This document shows positions 9,166-19,444 of a DNA stretch of 64,000 bases, one piece after another. This DNA is from an alpha proteobacterium AAP38 (lineage in GTDB: Bacteria > Pseudomonadota > Alphaproteobacteria > Azospirillales > Azospirillaceae), in assembly GCA_001296005.1 (NCBI GenBank), contig LJHR01000003.1:248001-312000 (forward strand), in the 5' to 3' direction. The position numbers and the translations under genes are program-made. Numbering within the stretch: the first letter of the stretch is position 1; each line of letters opens with the position of its first letter. The notes beneath the pieces were generated by a model. The model saw only the letters and a list, made by a program, of their open reading frames with translations. It was not told the origin of the DNA and did no database searches.

Positions 9166-10113
9166 TCATGACTCACCCCCGTTCGAACGGGGTAGTCCGA
9201 TCCGGCGTATTTCCCAGCGCAAATCCACGCCGCTCTTCGCCTTCACACGCGCCCGGACCTCTTCACCCAGCGATTCGATATCATGGGCGGTCGCGTCGCC
9301 CAAATTCAGCAGGAAGTTGCAATGCTTCTCGCTGATCTGCGCGCCGCCGATGGTCAGACCCCGGCATCCGGCGGCATCAATCAACTGCCAGGCCTTGTGC
9401 CCGTCGGGGTTGGCGAAAGTCGATCCGCCGGTGCGGGCGCGCACGGGCTGGCTGTCGGCGCGGGCCTGCTGAATGGCGTCGATGCGCGCCTGGATGGCGG
9501 CGGGATCGTCGGGCCGCCCCTGGAAGATGGCGCTGGTGAAAATCACATCGTCCGGCACCCCGCAATGGCGGTAGGTCAGGTGCAGGTCCTCACGCGTGTA
9601 GCTGTGCTTCACCCCGCGCCGGTCAATGCCCTCCGCCGACAGGATGACATCCACCGTTTCGGCACCATAGGCGCCGCCATTCATGCGGACCGCCCCACCA
9701 ATGGTGCCGGGAATGCCCGACAGGAACTCCAGCCCCGCCAGACCGGCGGCCTGTGCCGTCAGGGCGACATTGAGGTCGAGCGCGCCGGCACCGGCGACGA
9801 TCCGGTCCCCGTCCACCGAAACCTCCGCGAACGGACCGCCCAGCCGGATCACCACACCGGGAACGCCCCCATCCCGGACCAGCAGATTGCTGGCCACACC
9901 AATGACGGTGACGGGCACATCGGCGGGGCAATGGGCCAGGAAGTAGGAAAGATCATCCGCGTCCGCCGGGCGGAACAGGGCCTCTGCCTTGCCGCCCACA
10001 CGAAACCAGGTGCTGGGGCCCATCGGCGCATCCGGGGTCAGCCGTCCCCGGATATCGGGGGCGGCCTCTTTCAACCGGTTGGTCAGCGCCTGTCCATCCA
10101 GCACCTGCACCAT
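9166..10113 (-). CDS. murB: UDP-N-acetylenolpyruvoylglucosamine reductase MurB
   Basis: MurB is the FAD enzyme that reduces UDP-GlcNAc-enolpyruvate to UDP-MurNAc with NADPH. The FAD-binding region begins [16 protein letters not shown]. The conserved stretch [27 protein letters not shown] and the catalytic Ser in [20 protein letters not shown] are visible. It is the short type without the E. coli insertion, 315 aa. It starts 1 bp after the murC stop, so the two are translationally linked. Confidence 0.97.
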   Translation of the reverse strand: MVQVLDGQALTNRLKEAAPDIRGRLTPDAPMGPSTWFRVGGKAEALFRPADADDLSYFLAHCPADVPVTVIGVASNLLVRDGGVPGVVIRLGGPFAEVSVDGDRIVAGAGALDLNVALTAQAAGLAGLEFLSGIPGTIGGAVRMNGGAYGAETVDVILSAEGIDRRGVKHSYTREDLHLTYRHCGVPDDVIFTSAIFQGRPDDPAAIQARIDAIQQARADSQPVRARTGGSTFANPDGHKAWQLIDAAGCRGLTIGGAQISEKHCNFLLNLGDATAHDIESLGEEVRARVKAKSGVDLRWEIRRIGLPRSNGGES

Positions 10114-10114
10114 G

Positions 10115-11539
10115 TCAGTCGCCTCCCTTATTCAGGGTGGCCAGCTTGTCCAACTCGCCCGGCAGGGCATTGGCCCATTGCGTGATGGTACCGGCGCCCA
10201 GGCAGACCACCATGTCGCCGGGCTTCGCTATCTCGGCGATCAGGCTGGGCAGGGCCGCCGGGCTGGATAGGGCCGTGACATTGCGGTGGCCGCGCACGCG
10301 CAGGCCTTCCACCAGATCATCCTTGGCCGCACCCTCAATGGGCTGCTCGCCTGCCGCATAGACATCGGCCACGACAACCGCGTCGGCATCGTTGAAGCAG
10401 GTGCAGAATTCCGCGAACAGGCTTTGCAGGCGGGTGTAGCGGTGGGGCTGTACGACCGCAATGGTCCGGCCCGTGCCGGCCATGCGGGCCGCCTTCAACA
10501 CGGCGGCGATCTCCACGGGATGGTGGCCGTAATCATCGATGACAACGACCCCATTGCTTTCGCCGGTCTTGGTGAAGCGGCGCTTCACGCCCATGAACTT
10601 GGCATAGGAGGCGCGGATGCTGTCGTCGCTGATGCCCAGGCTGATGGCGACCGCGATGGCCGCCAGGGAATTCTGGACATTGTGCAGGCCGTACATGGGC
10701 AGATGCACGCCTGTGATGGTGCGTGCCTCCGACGCGGCCCGGTCGGTCAGTTCCACGTCGTAATAGCAGCCGGACGTGTTGGTCACGATATTGACGGCGC
10801 GCACATCGGCCTGCGGGCTGAAACCATAGGTCACAACGCGGCGGTCCACCCGGCCCAGCATGGCCTGAACCTCGGGATGGTCGATGCAGAGCGCGGCAAA
10901 GCCATAGAAGGGGATGTTTTCGACAAACCGGTCGAAGGCCTTCCGCTCCTCCTCAAACGTCCCGTAATGGTCCAGATGTTCGGGGTCCATATTGGTGACG
11001 ATGCCGATGGTGGATGGAAGCTTGGTGAAGGTGCCATCGCTTTCATCGGCCTCCACCACCATCCATTCGCCGCTGCCCAGCTTGGCATTGGTGCCCAGGG
11101 AATTGATGATGCCACCATTGATGATGGTCGGGTCCATGGCCCCGCCTTCCAGCAAGGCCGCGACCATGCTGGTGGTGGTGGTCTTGCCATGGGTGCCGGC
11201 CACCGCGATCGACCATTTCAGGCGCATCAGCTCGGCCAGCATTTCGGCCCGGCGCACCACGGGGATCATGCCCGCCCGTGCCGCCACGACCTCCGGATTG
11301 TCCTTCTTCACAGCGGAGGAAATGACCAGAACGGCGGCATCGCCCAGGTTTTCGCCCCGGTGCCCGATCTCCACCTTGATGCCCAGCTTGCGCAGACGCT
11401 GCACATTGTAATTGTCGGCCATGTCGCTGCCCTGCACGGCATAGCCCAGATTGTGCAGCACCTCGGCGATGCCGGACATGCCGATGCCGCCGATGCCGAC
11501 GAAATGCAGGGTTCCGATATTCAGCGGCAAAGCCCGCAT
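10115..11539 (-). CDS. murC: UDP-N-acetylmuramate--L-alanine ligase MurC
   Basis: MurC adds L-alanine to UDP-MurNAc, the first amino acid of the stem peptide. The N-terminus [20 protein letters not shown] is the UDP-binding Rossmann motif. The ATP loop [10 protein letters not shown] starts at residue 115, and the C-terminal ligase domain contains [16 protein letters not shown]. Length 474 aa, typical. It sits directly upstream of murB. Confidence 0.98.
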   Translation of the reverse strand: MRALPLNIGTLHFVGIGGIGMSGIAEVLHNLGYAVQGSDMADNYNVQRLRKLGIKVEIGHRGENLGDAAVLVISSAVKKDNPEVVAARAGMIPVVRRAEMLAELMRLKWSIAVAGTHGKTTTTSMVAALLEGGAMDPTIINGGIINSLGTNAKLGSGEWMVVEADESDGTFTKLPSTIGIVTNMDPEHLDHYGTFEEERKAFDRFVENIPFYGFAALCIDHPEVQAMLGRVDRRVVTYGFSPQADVRAVNIVTNTSGCYYDVELTDRAASEARTITGVHLPMYGLHNVQNSLAAIAVAISLGISDDSIRASYAKFMGVKRRFTKTGESNGVVVIDDYGHHPVEIAAVLKAARMAGTGRTIAVVQPHRYTRLQSLFAEFCTCFNDADAVVVADVYAAGEQPIEGAAKDDLVEGLRVRGHRNVTALSSPAALPSLIAEIAKPGDMVVCLGAGTITQWANALPGELDKLATLNKGGD

Positions 11540-11542
11540 GGG

Positions 11543-11752
11543 TCAAACTCCAAGGCGACGGGTGATGGTGGAATAATCATGGTGCAGGCGCGGGGCGATT
11601 TTTTGTTCCATATGTGAAACAAACCCGCCTTTCAAAGGGCTCTGCGGTTGCGGCAGGGTGAAGCGCCGGCGTGTCAGCCCGTTCAGCAGCAGCGGAAAGG
11701 CGCGCTCCAGTTCGGCCAGCGTGGGTTCGGCGGTGGTATCAATCATGCTCAT
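11543..11752 (-). CDS. Small unknown ORF coupled to murG
   Basis: The 69-aa frame begins with an ATG that overlaps the murG stop codon (ATGA) and ends 3 bp before murC. It therefore fills a gap that would otherwise be the only large one in this part of the operon. No domain, signal peptide or membrane segment is recognisable; it is basic with a short acidic start (AEPTLAELERAF). It could be a genuine small dcw gene or a chance frame in a spacer. No function is proposed. Confidence 0.4.
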   Translation of the reverse strand: MSMIDTTAEPTLAELERAFPLLLNGLTRRRFTLPQPQSPLKGGFVSHMEQKIAPRLHHDYSTITRRLGV

Positions 11753-12855
11753 GCGGCATCCCCCTTCACCACGCGTTCAACGGCATCGGCAAGCCGGTCG
11801 GCGGCGTCCGGGATGGCCCAGCCGGCGGCGGCCTTTGCCGCACTGACCAAACGGCCCGGATCAGCCAGGAAAGAAGCCAACTGTTCTGATACCGAAACAG
11901 GTGTGAAATCCTGCTGCGACAGCAGCCAGGCGCCACCGGCGCCGACCAGCGACTGTGCATTGGCGGTCTGGTGATCATCCATGGCGTACTGGTACGGAAC
12001 CAGCAGGGAGGGGCGGCCAACCACAGACAACTCGGCAACCGTTCCGGCACCGGAACGGGCGATCATCATGTGGCATCCCGCCAGCTTGGCCGGCATATCC
12101 TTGAAGAAGGTGGCGAGTTCCGCTTCCACACCCATCTGGGCATAGGCGCTGCGGGCTGCCTCGATATTTTCCGCCCGTGCCTGCTGCACGATCTTCAGGC
12201 GGTACCGCACATCCTCGGGCAGCATTTCCACGGCCCGCGGCAGCACTTCGCCAAAGATCGCCGCACCCTGGCTGCCACCGGTGACCAGCAGGTTCAGTGA
12301 ACCACCGGCATAAGGCGCGGGATAGGGCGCGTCGCGGAGCGCCAGGATGTCGGGGCGGACGGGGTTGCCCGTGCGGATGATACGCTTGCCATCCACCGCC
12401 GGCAGTCCAGCAACGCTGGGGAAGCTGGTGCAGATCATCCGCGCCTTGGCGGCCAGCAGCCGGTTGGCGCGGCCCAGCACGGCATTCTGTTCATGCAGCA
12501 GGGTGGGGATGCCCGCGCTTTGCGCCGCAAACACCGTCGGCAGGGACGGATAGCCGCCGAAACCGACCACCAGGGCCGGCTGCAACTGCCGCAGCAGGGA
12601 ACGCGCCTGCGCCGTGCCCACCACCAGTTCCACCACCATGCGCAGCTTGGCCCAAATGCCGGGGGCGGATGTGGCGGCGCGGATACGTTCGACGCGCACG
12701 TCGGGCAGGCTGTCGCCAAACGCCTTGCCGCGCTTGTCGGTCACCAGAATGACCGAATGCCCGCGCGCGATCAGCGTGCGGGCAAGCGCCTCTGCCGGGA
12801 ACATGTGGCCGCCGGTTCCCCCGGCGGCCAGGATGATGGGGCGAGATGCGGTCAT
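11749..12855 (-). CDS. murG: Lipid II synthase MurG (N-acetylglucosaminyltransferase)
   Basis: MurG transfers GlcNAc to lipid I on the inner face of the membrane to give lipid II. The N-terminal glycine-rich loop ILAAGGTGGHMFPAEALA, the second loop LLVTGGSQGAAIFGEVLP and the UDP-GlcNAc site ARSGAGTVAEL are present. It is a GT-B fold enzyme of 368 aa. Start and stop overlap its neighbours (ftsW upstream, the small ORF downstream). Confidence 0.98.
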   Translation of the reverse strand: MTASRPIILAAGGTGGHMFPAEALARTLIARGHSVILVTDKRGKAFGDSLPDVRVERIRAATSAPGIWAKLRMVVELVVGTAQARSLLRQLQPALVVGFGGYPSLPTVFAAQSAGIPTLLHEQNAVLGRANRLLAAKARMICTSFPSVAGLPAVDGKRIIRTGNPVRPDILALRDAPYPAPYAGGSLNLLVTGGSQGAAIFGEVLPRAVEMLPEDVRYRLKIVQQARAENIEAARSAYAQMGVEAELATFFKDMPAKLAGCHMMIARSGAGTVAELSVVGRPSLLVPYQYAMDDHQTANAQSLVGAGGAWLLSQQDFTPVSVSEQLASFLADPGRLVSAAKAAAGWAIPDAADRLADAVERVVKGDAA

Positions 12856-13976
12856 AGCGCCTCTCCCGGTCCAAACCGCTTGCGGGTCAGGGCCAGCACC
12901 ATGCCCATGCCGATGCCAAGCGCGATCAGCGACGACCCGCCATAGGAAATGAAGGGCAGGGTCATGCCCTTGGTCGGCATCAGATGCAGGGCCGAACCCA
13001 TATTGATCAGGGCCTGCAGGCCGAACTGCATGGTCAGGCCGCTGGCCGCCAACATCACGAACAGGCTCTGGTCATTCGACGCGCGGGCAAAGCTGCGCAG
13101 GACCACAAAGCCGAAGAGGCAGATGATGATCATACAGGTGATCATCCCCATCTCTTCGCCCGCGACGGAGAAGATGAAGTCGGCATGGCTGTCGGGGATG
13201 GACATCTTGACCGTACCCTGGCCGGGTCCGGTGCCCCAGATGCCGCCCTTCTCGAACGCTTCAAGGGAGCGGGCAACCTGATAATTGTCGCCGGCGGCGG
13301 GGTCCAGGAACCGGTCGATACGGCTCTGCACGTGCGGGAACAGGAAATAGGCGCTGACCAGACCGCCAATGCCCATCACCACGCAGGACGCCACGAAGAC
13401 GATGGGCAGGCCCGCCAGGAAGAACTGGCCGAAGAAGATGCAGGTGATGACAAAGGTCTGCCCCAGGTCGGGCTGGCTCATCAGCAGGACCACGATCAGG
13501 CCATACAGCCCCACCACCACGGGGATACCGGGCACATTCTCCTGCGTGCGATGCAGGGCGAACAGCCACGCGGCAACAACCGCAAAGGCGGGCTTCAGGA
13601 ATTCTGACGGCTGAACAGAGATGCCCGGAAGCTGCAACCAGCGCGTGGCGCCCTTGATCTCCATCCCGATGAACAGGGTCAGGAACACGCCGAACGTGGC
13701 GGCCAGGAACAGTATGACCGCCAGCCGCCGCACGCCGCGCGGCGACAGCAGCGATACGCCGAACATCAGGCCCAGCGACGGGATCAGCACCAGCAGATGC
13801 TTTTCGATGAAGTGGAAGCTGTCGGTGCCGATGCGCGTCGCCACGGCGGGGCTGGCCGCCTGGACCAAGACTACGCCGATCGTGGCGATCAGGATCACCG
13901 CCGCCATGGTCCAGCGGTCAACGGTCCACCACCAGCGGCCCAGGATCGAATGATCGGTACGGGAGAATGAAACCAT
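12852..13976 (-). CDS. ftsW: Peptidoglycan glycosyltransferase FtsW
   Basis: FtsW is the SEDS-family septal glycosyltransferase that works with FtsI. Ten or so membrane segments are visible, with the family motifs GATRWLQLPGISVQPSEFLKPAF, SQPDLGQTFVI and MPTKGMTLPFISYGGSSLIA. Length 374 aa. Its stop overlaps the murG start by 4 bp, and it starts 2 bp after murD. Confidence 0.97.
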   Translation of the reverse strand: MVSFSRTDHSILGRWWWTVDRWTMAAVILIATIGVVLVQAASPAVATRIGTDSFHFIEKHLLVLIPSLGLMFGVSLLSPRGVRRLAVILFLAATFGVFLTLFIGMEIKGATRWLQLPGISVQPSEFLKPAFAVVAAWLFALHRTQENVPGIPVVVGLYGLIVVLLMSQPDLGQTFVITCIFFGQFFLAGLPIVFVASCVVMGIGGLVSAYFLFPHVQSRIDRFLDPAAGDNYQVARSLEAFEKGGIWGTGPGQGTVKMSIPDSHADFIFSVAGEEMGMITCMIIICLFGFVVLRSFARASNDQSLFVMLAASGLTMQFGLQALINMGSALHLMPTKGMTLPFISYGGSSLIALGIGMGMVLALTRKRFGPGEAL

Positions 13977-13978
13977 GA

Positions 13979-15376
13979 TCAGACGATCCCCCCATTGGAC
14001 AAGGCCCGGACGCGGGCCGCAAAATCATCGCCGCGCACTTCAAAATTCGGATACTGGTCAAAGCTGGCGCAGGCAGGCGACAGCAGCACGACCGGCGCCT
14101 CCCGCCCCTCTTCCTTGGCCTTGGCAAAGGCAGCACTGACAGCGACATCCATGGTGCCGCAGCGCGTATGCGCCACGCCGCGCGCCGACAGCCATTGCGC
14201 AAACGCCTCTGTTGCATCGCCGATCAGGAAGGCATGCGCCACCGCCGGCATGAAACTGTCCAGCCCGTCCAGGCCCGTATCCTTGGCCTTGCCGCCCAGG
14301 ATCCAGTAGATGGGCTGATAGCAGGCCAGCGCCTTGGCCGCCGCATCGGCATTGGTGGCCTTGCTGTCATTGATGAAGCGGACCCCATCGATGCTGCCCA
14401 CCAGGCTCTGGCGGTGGGCCAGACCGGGGAAGGTGCGCAACCCGTCCAGGATGTCGGCATGGTTGATACCGACCGCGCGCGCCAGGGCATAGGCGGCGGC
14501 GGCATTCTGCCAATTATGCGTGCCGGGAAGGGCGGGCAAGGTCCGCAGGTCGGTGACGGGATGATGGTGACCACCCCGGTCATCGACCAGAACACCGTTC
14601 TCCACCCCGAGCCCGCCGCTGACGGGGCCTTCGGCGCTGATGCGGATGACCTTGCCCGGAAATTCGGCGTCCAGTTCCAGGGCCATCCGGGCGCAATGCG
14701 GATCGTCAATGCCGATCACGGCCACCTGCGCGCCCGTCGCCATCCCCTTCTGGAAGATCAGCTTTTTGGCCGCGATATAGCCATCCATGCCGCCATGGCG
14801 GTCCAGATGGTCAGGCGTGATGTTCAGCAGGACAGCCGCGTCAAAGCCCAGCGACGGCGTGATTTCCAACTGATAGCTGGACATTTCCAGGACATAGACG
14901 CCGTCACCACCCAGCGCGTCGAACGACAGGGCCGGAATGCCCAGATTGCCGCCCACCTGTGTCGGCCTGCCCGTGCCGGCGATGATGTGGGCGACCAGGG
15001 AGGTGGTGGTGGATTTGCCGTTGGTGCCGGTGATGCCGACATAGGTGGCCTTGGGGCATGCCTGACGCAGCAGCTCAATATCGCTGATGATCGGCACGCC
15101 GGCGGCCTTGGCCTTGGCGGCGATGGGGTTGGGCGCGGGGTAGGTGTGGGGGATGCCGGGCGACAGGACCAGGGCGTCGATGCCGGCAAAGTCCGCCTCA
15201 TGCAGGTTGGTCAGGTCAATCCCGGCCTCGGTCGCGGCCTTCTGCCCGCCGTCCCCATCGTCCCAGGCCAGAAGCGTGACCCCGGCCGCCTTCAGGGCGC
15301 GCGCCGCCGTCAGGCCCGACCGTGCCAGACCCATCACCGCGATCCTGCGACCCTTCAGATGGCCAAGATCAATCAT
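13979..15376 (-). CDS. murD: UDP-N-acetylmuramoylalanine--D-glutamate ligase MurD
   Basis: MurD adds D-glutamate to UDP-MurNAc-L-Ala. The Rossmann start GRRIAVMGLARSGLTAARAL, the ATP loop GITGTNGKSTTTSLVAHI and the central motif HRQSLVGSIDGVRFINDSKATN are clear. ATG at 15376 is preferred, with GAGGG 7 bases ahead; a TTG start at 15388 would overlap mraY. Length 465 aa. It follows mraY by 8 bp. Confidence 0.97.
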   Translation of the reverse strand: MIDLGHLKGRRIAVMGLARSGLTAARALKAAGVTLLAWDDGDGGQKAATEAGIDLTNLHEADFAGIDALVLSPGIPHTYPAPNPIAAKAKAAGVPIISDIELLRQACPKATYVGITGTNGKSTTTSLVAHIIAGTGRPTQVGGNLGIPALSFDALGGDGVYVLEMSSYQLEITPSLGFDAAVLLNITPDHLDRHGGMDGYIAAKKLIFQKGMATGAQVAVIGIDDPHCARMALELDAEFPGKVIRISAEGPVSGGLGVENGVLVDDRGGHHHPVTDLRTLPALPGTHNWQNAAAAYALARAVGINHADILDGLRTFPGLAHRQSLVGSIDGVRFINDSKATNADAAAKALACYQPIYWILGGKAKDTGLDGLDSFMPAVAHAFLIGDATEAFAQWLSARGVAHTRCGTMDVAVSAAFAKAKEEGREAPVVLLSPACASFDQYPNFEVRGDDFAARVRALSNGGIV

Positions 15377-15384
15377 TCCAACCC

Positions 15385-16470
15385 TCAACGCAGCTTCAAG
15401 GTGGACAGGCCGACCAGCGCCAGGATGACGGCAATGATCCAGAACCGGATCACGACGGTCGGTTCCGACCAGCCCTTCTTTTCAAAGTGATGATGGATGG
15501 GCGCCATGCGGAACACGCGCTTTCCCGTCAGCTTGAACGACGCCACCTGGATCATCACCGACAGCGCTTCCAGCACGAACAGCCCGCCGACAATGGCCAG
15601 CACCAGTTCATGCTTGGTGATGACGGAAATGGCACCCAGCGCCCCGCCGACCGACAGCGAGCCGGTATCGCCCATGAACACCATGGCCGGCGGCGCGTTG
15701 AACCACAGGAAACCCAGGCCGGCCCCGACCAGCGCCCCGCAGAACACGGCCAGTTCGCCCGTGCCCGGCACATGGTGGATGCCCAGATAGTTGGAGAAGA
15801 TGGCATTGCCCGACAGGTACGCGATCAGGCCGAAGCAGGAGGCCGCGATCATGATCGGCACGGTGGCCAGCCCATCCAGCCCGTCCGTCAGGTTCACAGC
15901 ATGGGAAGAGCCGATGATGACGATGATGGCAAACGGCACATAGAACCAACCCAAATTGATCAGCAGATCCTTGAAGAAGGGCAGGGCCAAACCCGTCCCC
16001 ATCTCCCACGGCGTGACCATCAGGTACCAGCCCGTGGCGACGGCGGCGACCACCAGCGTGGCAACCAGCTTCACCTTCGACGACAGGCCCTTGGTGTTGC
16101 GCTTGGTCAGTTTCAGGTAGTCATCGCCAAACCCGACCAGACCGAAGCCGACCGTCACCAGCAGCACGATCCAGGTATAGGTGTTGGTCAGGTCCACCCA
16201 CAGCAGGGTGGAGACGATGACGGCGATCATGATCATCAGGCCGCCCATAGTGGGCGTGCCCTTCTTCTTCAGATGCGTTTCCGGCCCGTCGGTACGGATC
16301 GGCTGACCTTCGCCCTGCTTGGATTTCAGCCAGCGGATGACGCGCGGCCCGATGACGAAGCTGATGATCAGCGCCGTCATCACGGCCCCGCCTGTCCGGA
16401 ACGTGATGTACCGGAACAGGTTGAAAATCTGGAATTCGTCCGCCAGGGGATAGAGCAGGTTATACAGCAT
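15385..16470 (-). CDS. mraY: Phospho-N-acetylmuramoyl-pentapeptide transferase MraY
   Basis: MraY transfers phospho-MurNAc-pentapeptide to undecaprenyl phosphate, forming lipid I. This polytopic protein of 361 aa has the family motifs [12 protein letters not shown], the catalytic Asp region [11 protein letters not shown] and the loop [14 protein letters not shown] near the C-terminus. It overlaps the end of murF. Confidence 0.98.
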   Translation of the reverse strand: MLYNLLYPLADEFQIFNLFRYITFRTGGAVMTALIISFVIGPRVIRWLKSKQGEGQPIRTDGPETHLKKKGTPTMGGLMIMIAVIVSTLLWVDLTNTYTWIVLLVTVGFGLVGFGDDYLKLTKRNTKGLSSKVKLVATLVVAAVATGWYLMVTPWEMGTGLALPFFKDLLINLGWFYVPFAIIVIIGSSHAVNLTDGLDGLATVPIMIAASCFGLIAYLSGNAIFSNYLGIHHVPGTGELAVFCGALVGAGLGFLWFNAPPAMVFMGDTGSLSVGGALGAISVITKHELVLAIVGGLFVLEALSVMIQVASFKLTGKRVFRMAPIHHHFEKKGWSEPTVVIRFWIIAVILALVGLSTLKLR

Positions 16471-17938
16471 CGTTATCTCTCGGTTTCCCCGCCTTGTTGC
16501 CGGCGGTCGTCCCTTGCGGGTTATTGTCCTGTTGTGCGCGGTCCAGCGCCTTCAACGCGTCCACCACCAGCGCCATGCGGCTGCCGGCGGACCCCTTCAC
16601 CATCACGGCGTCACCGGCCTTCACGGCGGCGGTGACGATGGGGGCCAGGGTGGCGCTGTCGGGCGTGTGCGCGCCGCGCTTGTCGGCGGGCAATGCGTCA
16701 AACAGATGGCGCATATTGAGACCGCAGCAGAAAACCAGATCGGTGCGGGCCTTCACGACCGGATCGGCCAGACCGGCATGCAGGACGGGCGCGTGATCGC
16801 CCAGTTCGCGCATGTCACCCAGCACGGCGATGCGCCGCCCACCCGCGCCGACTTCCGCCTGACCCAGCACACCGGCGGCGGCGGCCACGGACACGGGCGA
16901 GGCGTTGTAGCTTTCATCGATCAGGGTGAAGGAGCCGCTTTCCAGCTCGATCGCCCGGCGCTGCCCGCGTCCCTTGATGGGGGCCAGCCCGGCCAGCGCT
17001 TCCGCCGCCTCTGCCACATTGCCGCCCGCCGCCTTCACGGCCAGCAGGACCGCCAGCGAATTGACCGCATGGTGCTTGCCCGGCAGGGGGATGGTGTAGG
17101 TGACGTCAATGCCATCAATGTGGGCCGTGACCACGCCATGGTCGGCATGCGGCTCATACGTCAACAGCCGCCCATCCGCACCCTCATGCGCGCCGAACGA
17201 CTGGATCCGCGTCAGTCCCTGCGTGCGGGCAGCGGCCAGAAGGCGGGCATAATGGGCATTGTCGCGCGGCAGGATGGCCGTGCCGGATGCGTCCATGCCC
17301 TCGAAAATCTCGGCCTTGGCGTCGGCAATATGCTCGACACTGGCGAAGAACTCGATATGGACGGCTTCCACCGTCGTGATGATGGCGATGTCAGGCCGCA
17401 CCATGCGCGACAGGGGGCCGATCTCCCCGGCATGGTTCATGCCCAGTTCGAACACGCCGAACCGGCTGTCGGCGGGAAAGCGCGACAGGGACAGGGGCAC
17501 GCCCCAGTGATTGTTCAAGCTGCCGACGGTGGCGAAGGTCTTGCCCTGGCTGTCCAGGGCGACCTTCAACGCCTCTTTGGTGCCCGTCTTGCCGACCGAC
17601 CCGGTGACGGCGATGATCTTGCCGCCCGCCCGCACCCGGCCCATGCGGCCCAGGTCCTGCAGGGCCAGCATCGTGTCATCCACCTTGATCAGGCGGGCAT
17701 CACTTTCCATGCCGGCGGGGATGTCGGCCACGATGGCGCCGGCGGCCCCCTGGTTCAGGGCCTGGGCGACAAAGGCATGGCCGTCGAAATTCGGACCTTT
17801 CAGCGGGATGAACAGGTCGCCCCTGGCGATGGTGCGGCTGTCGATGGACACGCCTGTGACGGTCCAGGCAGCATCGCCCAGCGCCTTGCCATTGCAGGCC
17901 GCCGCCACTTCCTTGCCCGTCCACAGGATGTCTGACAT
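16460..17938 (-). CDS. murF: UDP-MurNAc-tripeptide--D-Ala-D-Ala ligase MurF
   Basis: MurF attaches D-Ala-D-Ala to finish the UDP-MurNAc-pentapeptide. The N-terminal motif [19 protein letters not shown], the ATP loop [16 protein letters not shown] and the C-terminal [12 protein letters not shown]-type motif ([12 protein letters not shown]) are present. ATG at 17938 ([15 protein letters not shown]) is preferred over an upstream in-frame start at 17956. Length 492 aa. It overlaps mraY by 11 bp. Confidence 0.97.
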   Translation of the reverse strand: MSDILWTGKEVAAACNGKALGDAAWTVTGVSIDSRTIARGDLFIPLKGPNFDGHAFVAQALNQGAAGAIVADIPAGMESDARLIKVDDTMLALQDLGRMGRVRAGGKIIAVTGSVGKTGTKEALKVALDSQGKTFATVGSLNNHWGVPLSLSRFPADSRFGVFELGMNHAGEIGPLSRMVRPDIAIITTVEAVHIEFFASVEHIADAKAEIFEGMDASGTAILPRDNAHYARLLAAARTQGLTRIQSFGAHEGADGRLLTYEPHADHGVVTAHIDGIDVTYTIPLPGKHHAVNSLAVLLAVKAAGGNVAEAAEALAGLAPIKGRGQRRAIELESGSFTLIDESYNASPVSVAAAAGVLGQAEVGAGGRRIAVLGDMRELGDHAPVLHAGLADPVVKARTDLVFCCGLNMRHLFDALPADKRGAHTPDSATLAPIVTAAVKAGDAVMVKGSAGSRMALVVDALKALDRAQQDNNPQGTTAGNKAGKPRDNDAV

Positions 17939-17974
17939 CCCACACCCACCCTTCAAAACCGACCAAACCCAACC

Positions 17975-19444
17975 TTACAGACCCGCCACCACCTGACGGG
18001 CCACGCTGGCATCGTCGAAGGGACGGACCTCGGTCCCCACGATCTGCCCCTGTTCATGCCCCTTGCCGGCGATGATCAGCACATCGCCGGGCCCCAGTTC
18101 GCCAATGGCAACCGCGATGGCCTTGGCCCGGTCATCCACTTCCAGGGCACCGGGGCAGGCCGCCATGATGGCCGCGCGGATCGTCGCCGGTACCTCGCTG
18201 CGCGGGTTATCGTCGGTAACGATGCAGCGGTCGGCCAGACGGGCCGCGATGGCGCCCATCATGGGCCGCTTGCCCTTGTCGCGGTCACCGCCACAGCCGA
18301 ACACGACCGACAGCTTGCCATTCGTATGGGGCCGGGCCGCGTGCAGCACCGTCTCCAACCCGTCCGGCGTATGGGCGTAATCCACATAGACCGCCGCGCC
18401 GTTCTTGAGGGTTGCAACCATCTCAAGCCGGCCGCGCACGCCGGTCAGCATGGCAAGCTGGTCTGCGGCCTTTTCCGCATCCTCACCGGTGCCGATGGCC
18501 AGCCCCAGGGCGCAGAGCGCGTTCCACACCTGGAACCGCCCGACCAGCGGCATTTCCACCGTCCGGCGACGCCCGAACAGCTCCAGCTCCAGCCGCTGAC
18601 CATGGGGCAGGGGCGTCACCTCGATGACGCGCAGTTCCCGGCCCGCCTCGCCAAAGCCGATGACATTCTGCTTGCGCGCGTGGGCACAGGCGATGATCTG
18701 TTCGAATTCCGGGATGTCGGCATTGACGACAGCCGTCGCCCCCTTGGGCATCACCCGGTCGAACAGCATCAGCTTGGCCTTGAGATAGGCCTCCATGGTG
18801 CCGTGATAATCCAGGTGGTCGCGGGTCAGATTGGTGAAACCGGATGCTGTCACCAGCACCCCGTCCAGGCGGAACTGATCCAGCCCGTGGCTGGACGCTT
18901 CCAGCGCCAGATGCGTGACACCGGCGCGGGCGACATCGGCTAGCGTGGCGTGCAGGGCCACCGGGTCGGGCGTGGTCAGGCTGTCGCTCTGCGGAAAGCC
19001 AGGCGCGACCAGGCCCAGCGTGCCCATGGCCCCGGCCTTGTGGCCCAGACCCGCCCAGATCTGGCGCGTGAACTGCGCCGTGCTGGTCTTGCCATTGGTG
19101 CCCGTGACGGCGGCGATCTTCTCCGGCTGTTCGCCGCTGAAGCTGGCGGCAAGCAGGGCCAGACGCCGACGGGGATTGGCATCCTCGATCAGGGTCACAT
19201 GGTCTGCCCCTGCGGGCAGGGTGGTGCCCTTGGGCGCCAGGATGGCGACGGCGCCGGATGCGATGGCCTGCGGAATGAAATCACGCCCATCACGCAGCGT
19301 GCCCGGCAACGCGGCGAACAGCGTTCCGGGCACGACCTTGCGGCTATCCGCCGTCAGGTTGGTGATGGGTGGGTCGCGTTCCAGTGCCAGCGCTGATACC
19401 GCCAGTTCGGTCCGTGATGCCATGATCTCCGACAGCCTTTTCAT
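17975..19444 (-). CDS. murE: UDP-MurNAc-L-Ala-D-Glu--diaminopimelate ligase MurE
   Basis: MurE adds the third stem amino acid. The motif DNPRSE (in IVTDDNPRSEVPATI) marks the meso-diaminopimelate-adding type, so the cell wall should be of the usual Gram-negative DAP kind. The UDP-binding N-terminus (LTADSRKVVPGTLFAALPG) and ATP loop VTGTNGKTSTAQF are present. ATG 19444 overlaps the ftsI stop (TGATG). Length 489 aa. Confidence 0.98.
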   Translation of the reverse strand: MKRLSEIMASRTELAVSALALERDPPITNLTADSRKVVPGTLFAALPGTLRDGRDFIPQAIASGAVAILAPKGTTLPAGADHVTLIEDANPRRRLALLAASFSGEQPEKIAAVTGTNGKTSTAQFTRQIWAGLGHKAGAMGTLGLVAPGFPQSDSLTTPDPVALHATLADVARAGVTHLALEASSHGLDQFRLDGVLVTASGFTNLTRDHLDYHGTMEAYLKAKLMLFDRVMPKGATAVVNADIPEFEQIIACAHARKQNVIGFGEAGRELRVIEVTPLPHGQRLELELFGRRRTVEMPLVGRFQVWNALCALGLAIGTGEDAEKAADQLAMLTGVRGRLEMVATLKNGAAVYVDYAHTPDGLETVLHAARPHTNGKLSVVFGCGGDRDKGKRPMMGAIAARLADRCIVTDDNPRSEVPATIRAAIMAACPGALEVDDRAKAIAVAIGELGPGDVLIIAGKGHEQGQIVGTEVRPFDDASVARQVVAGL

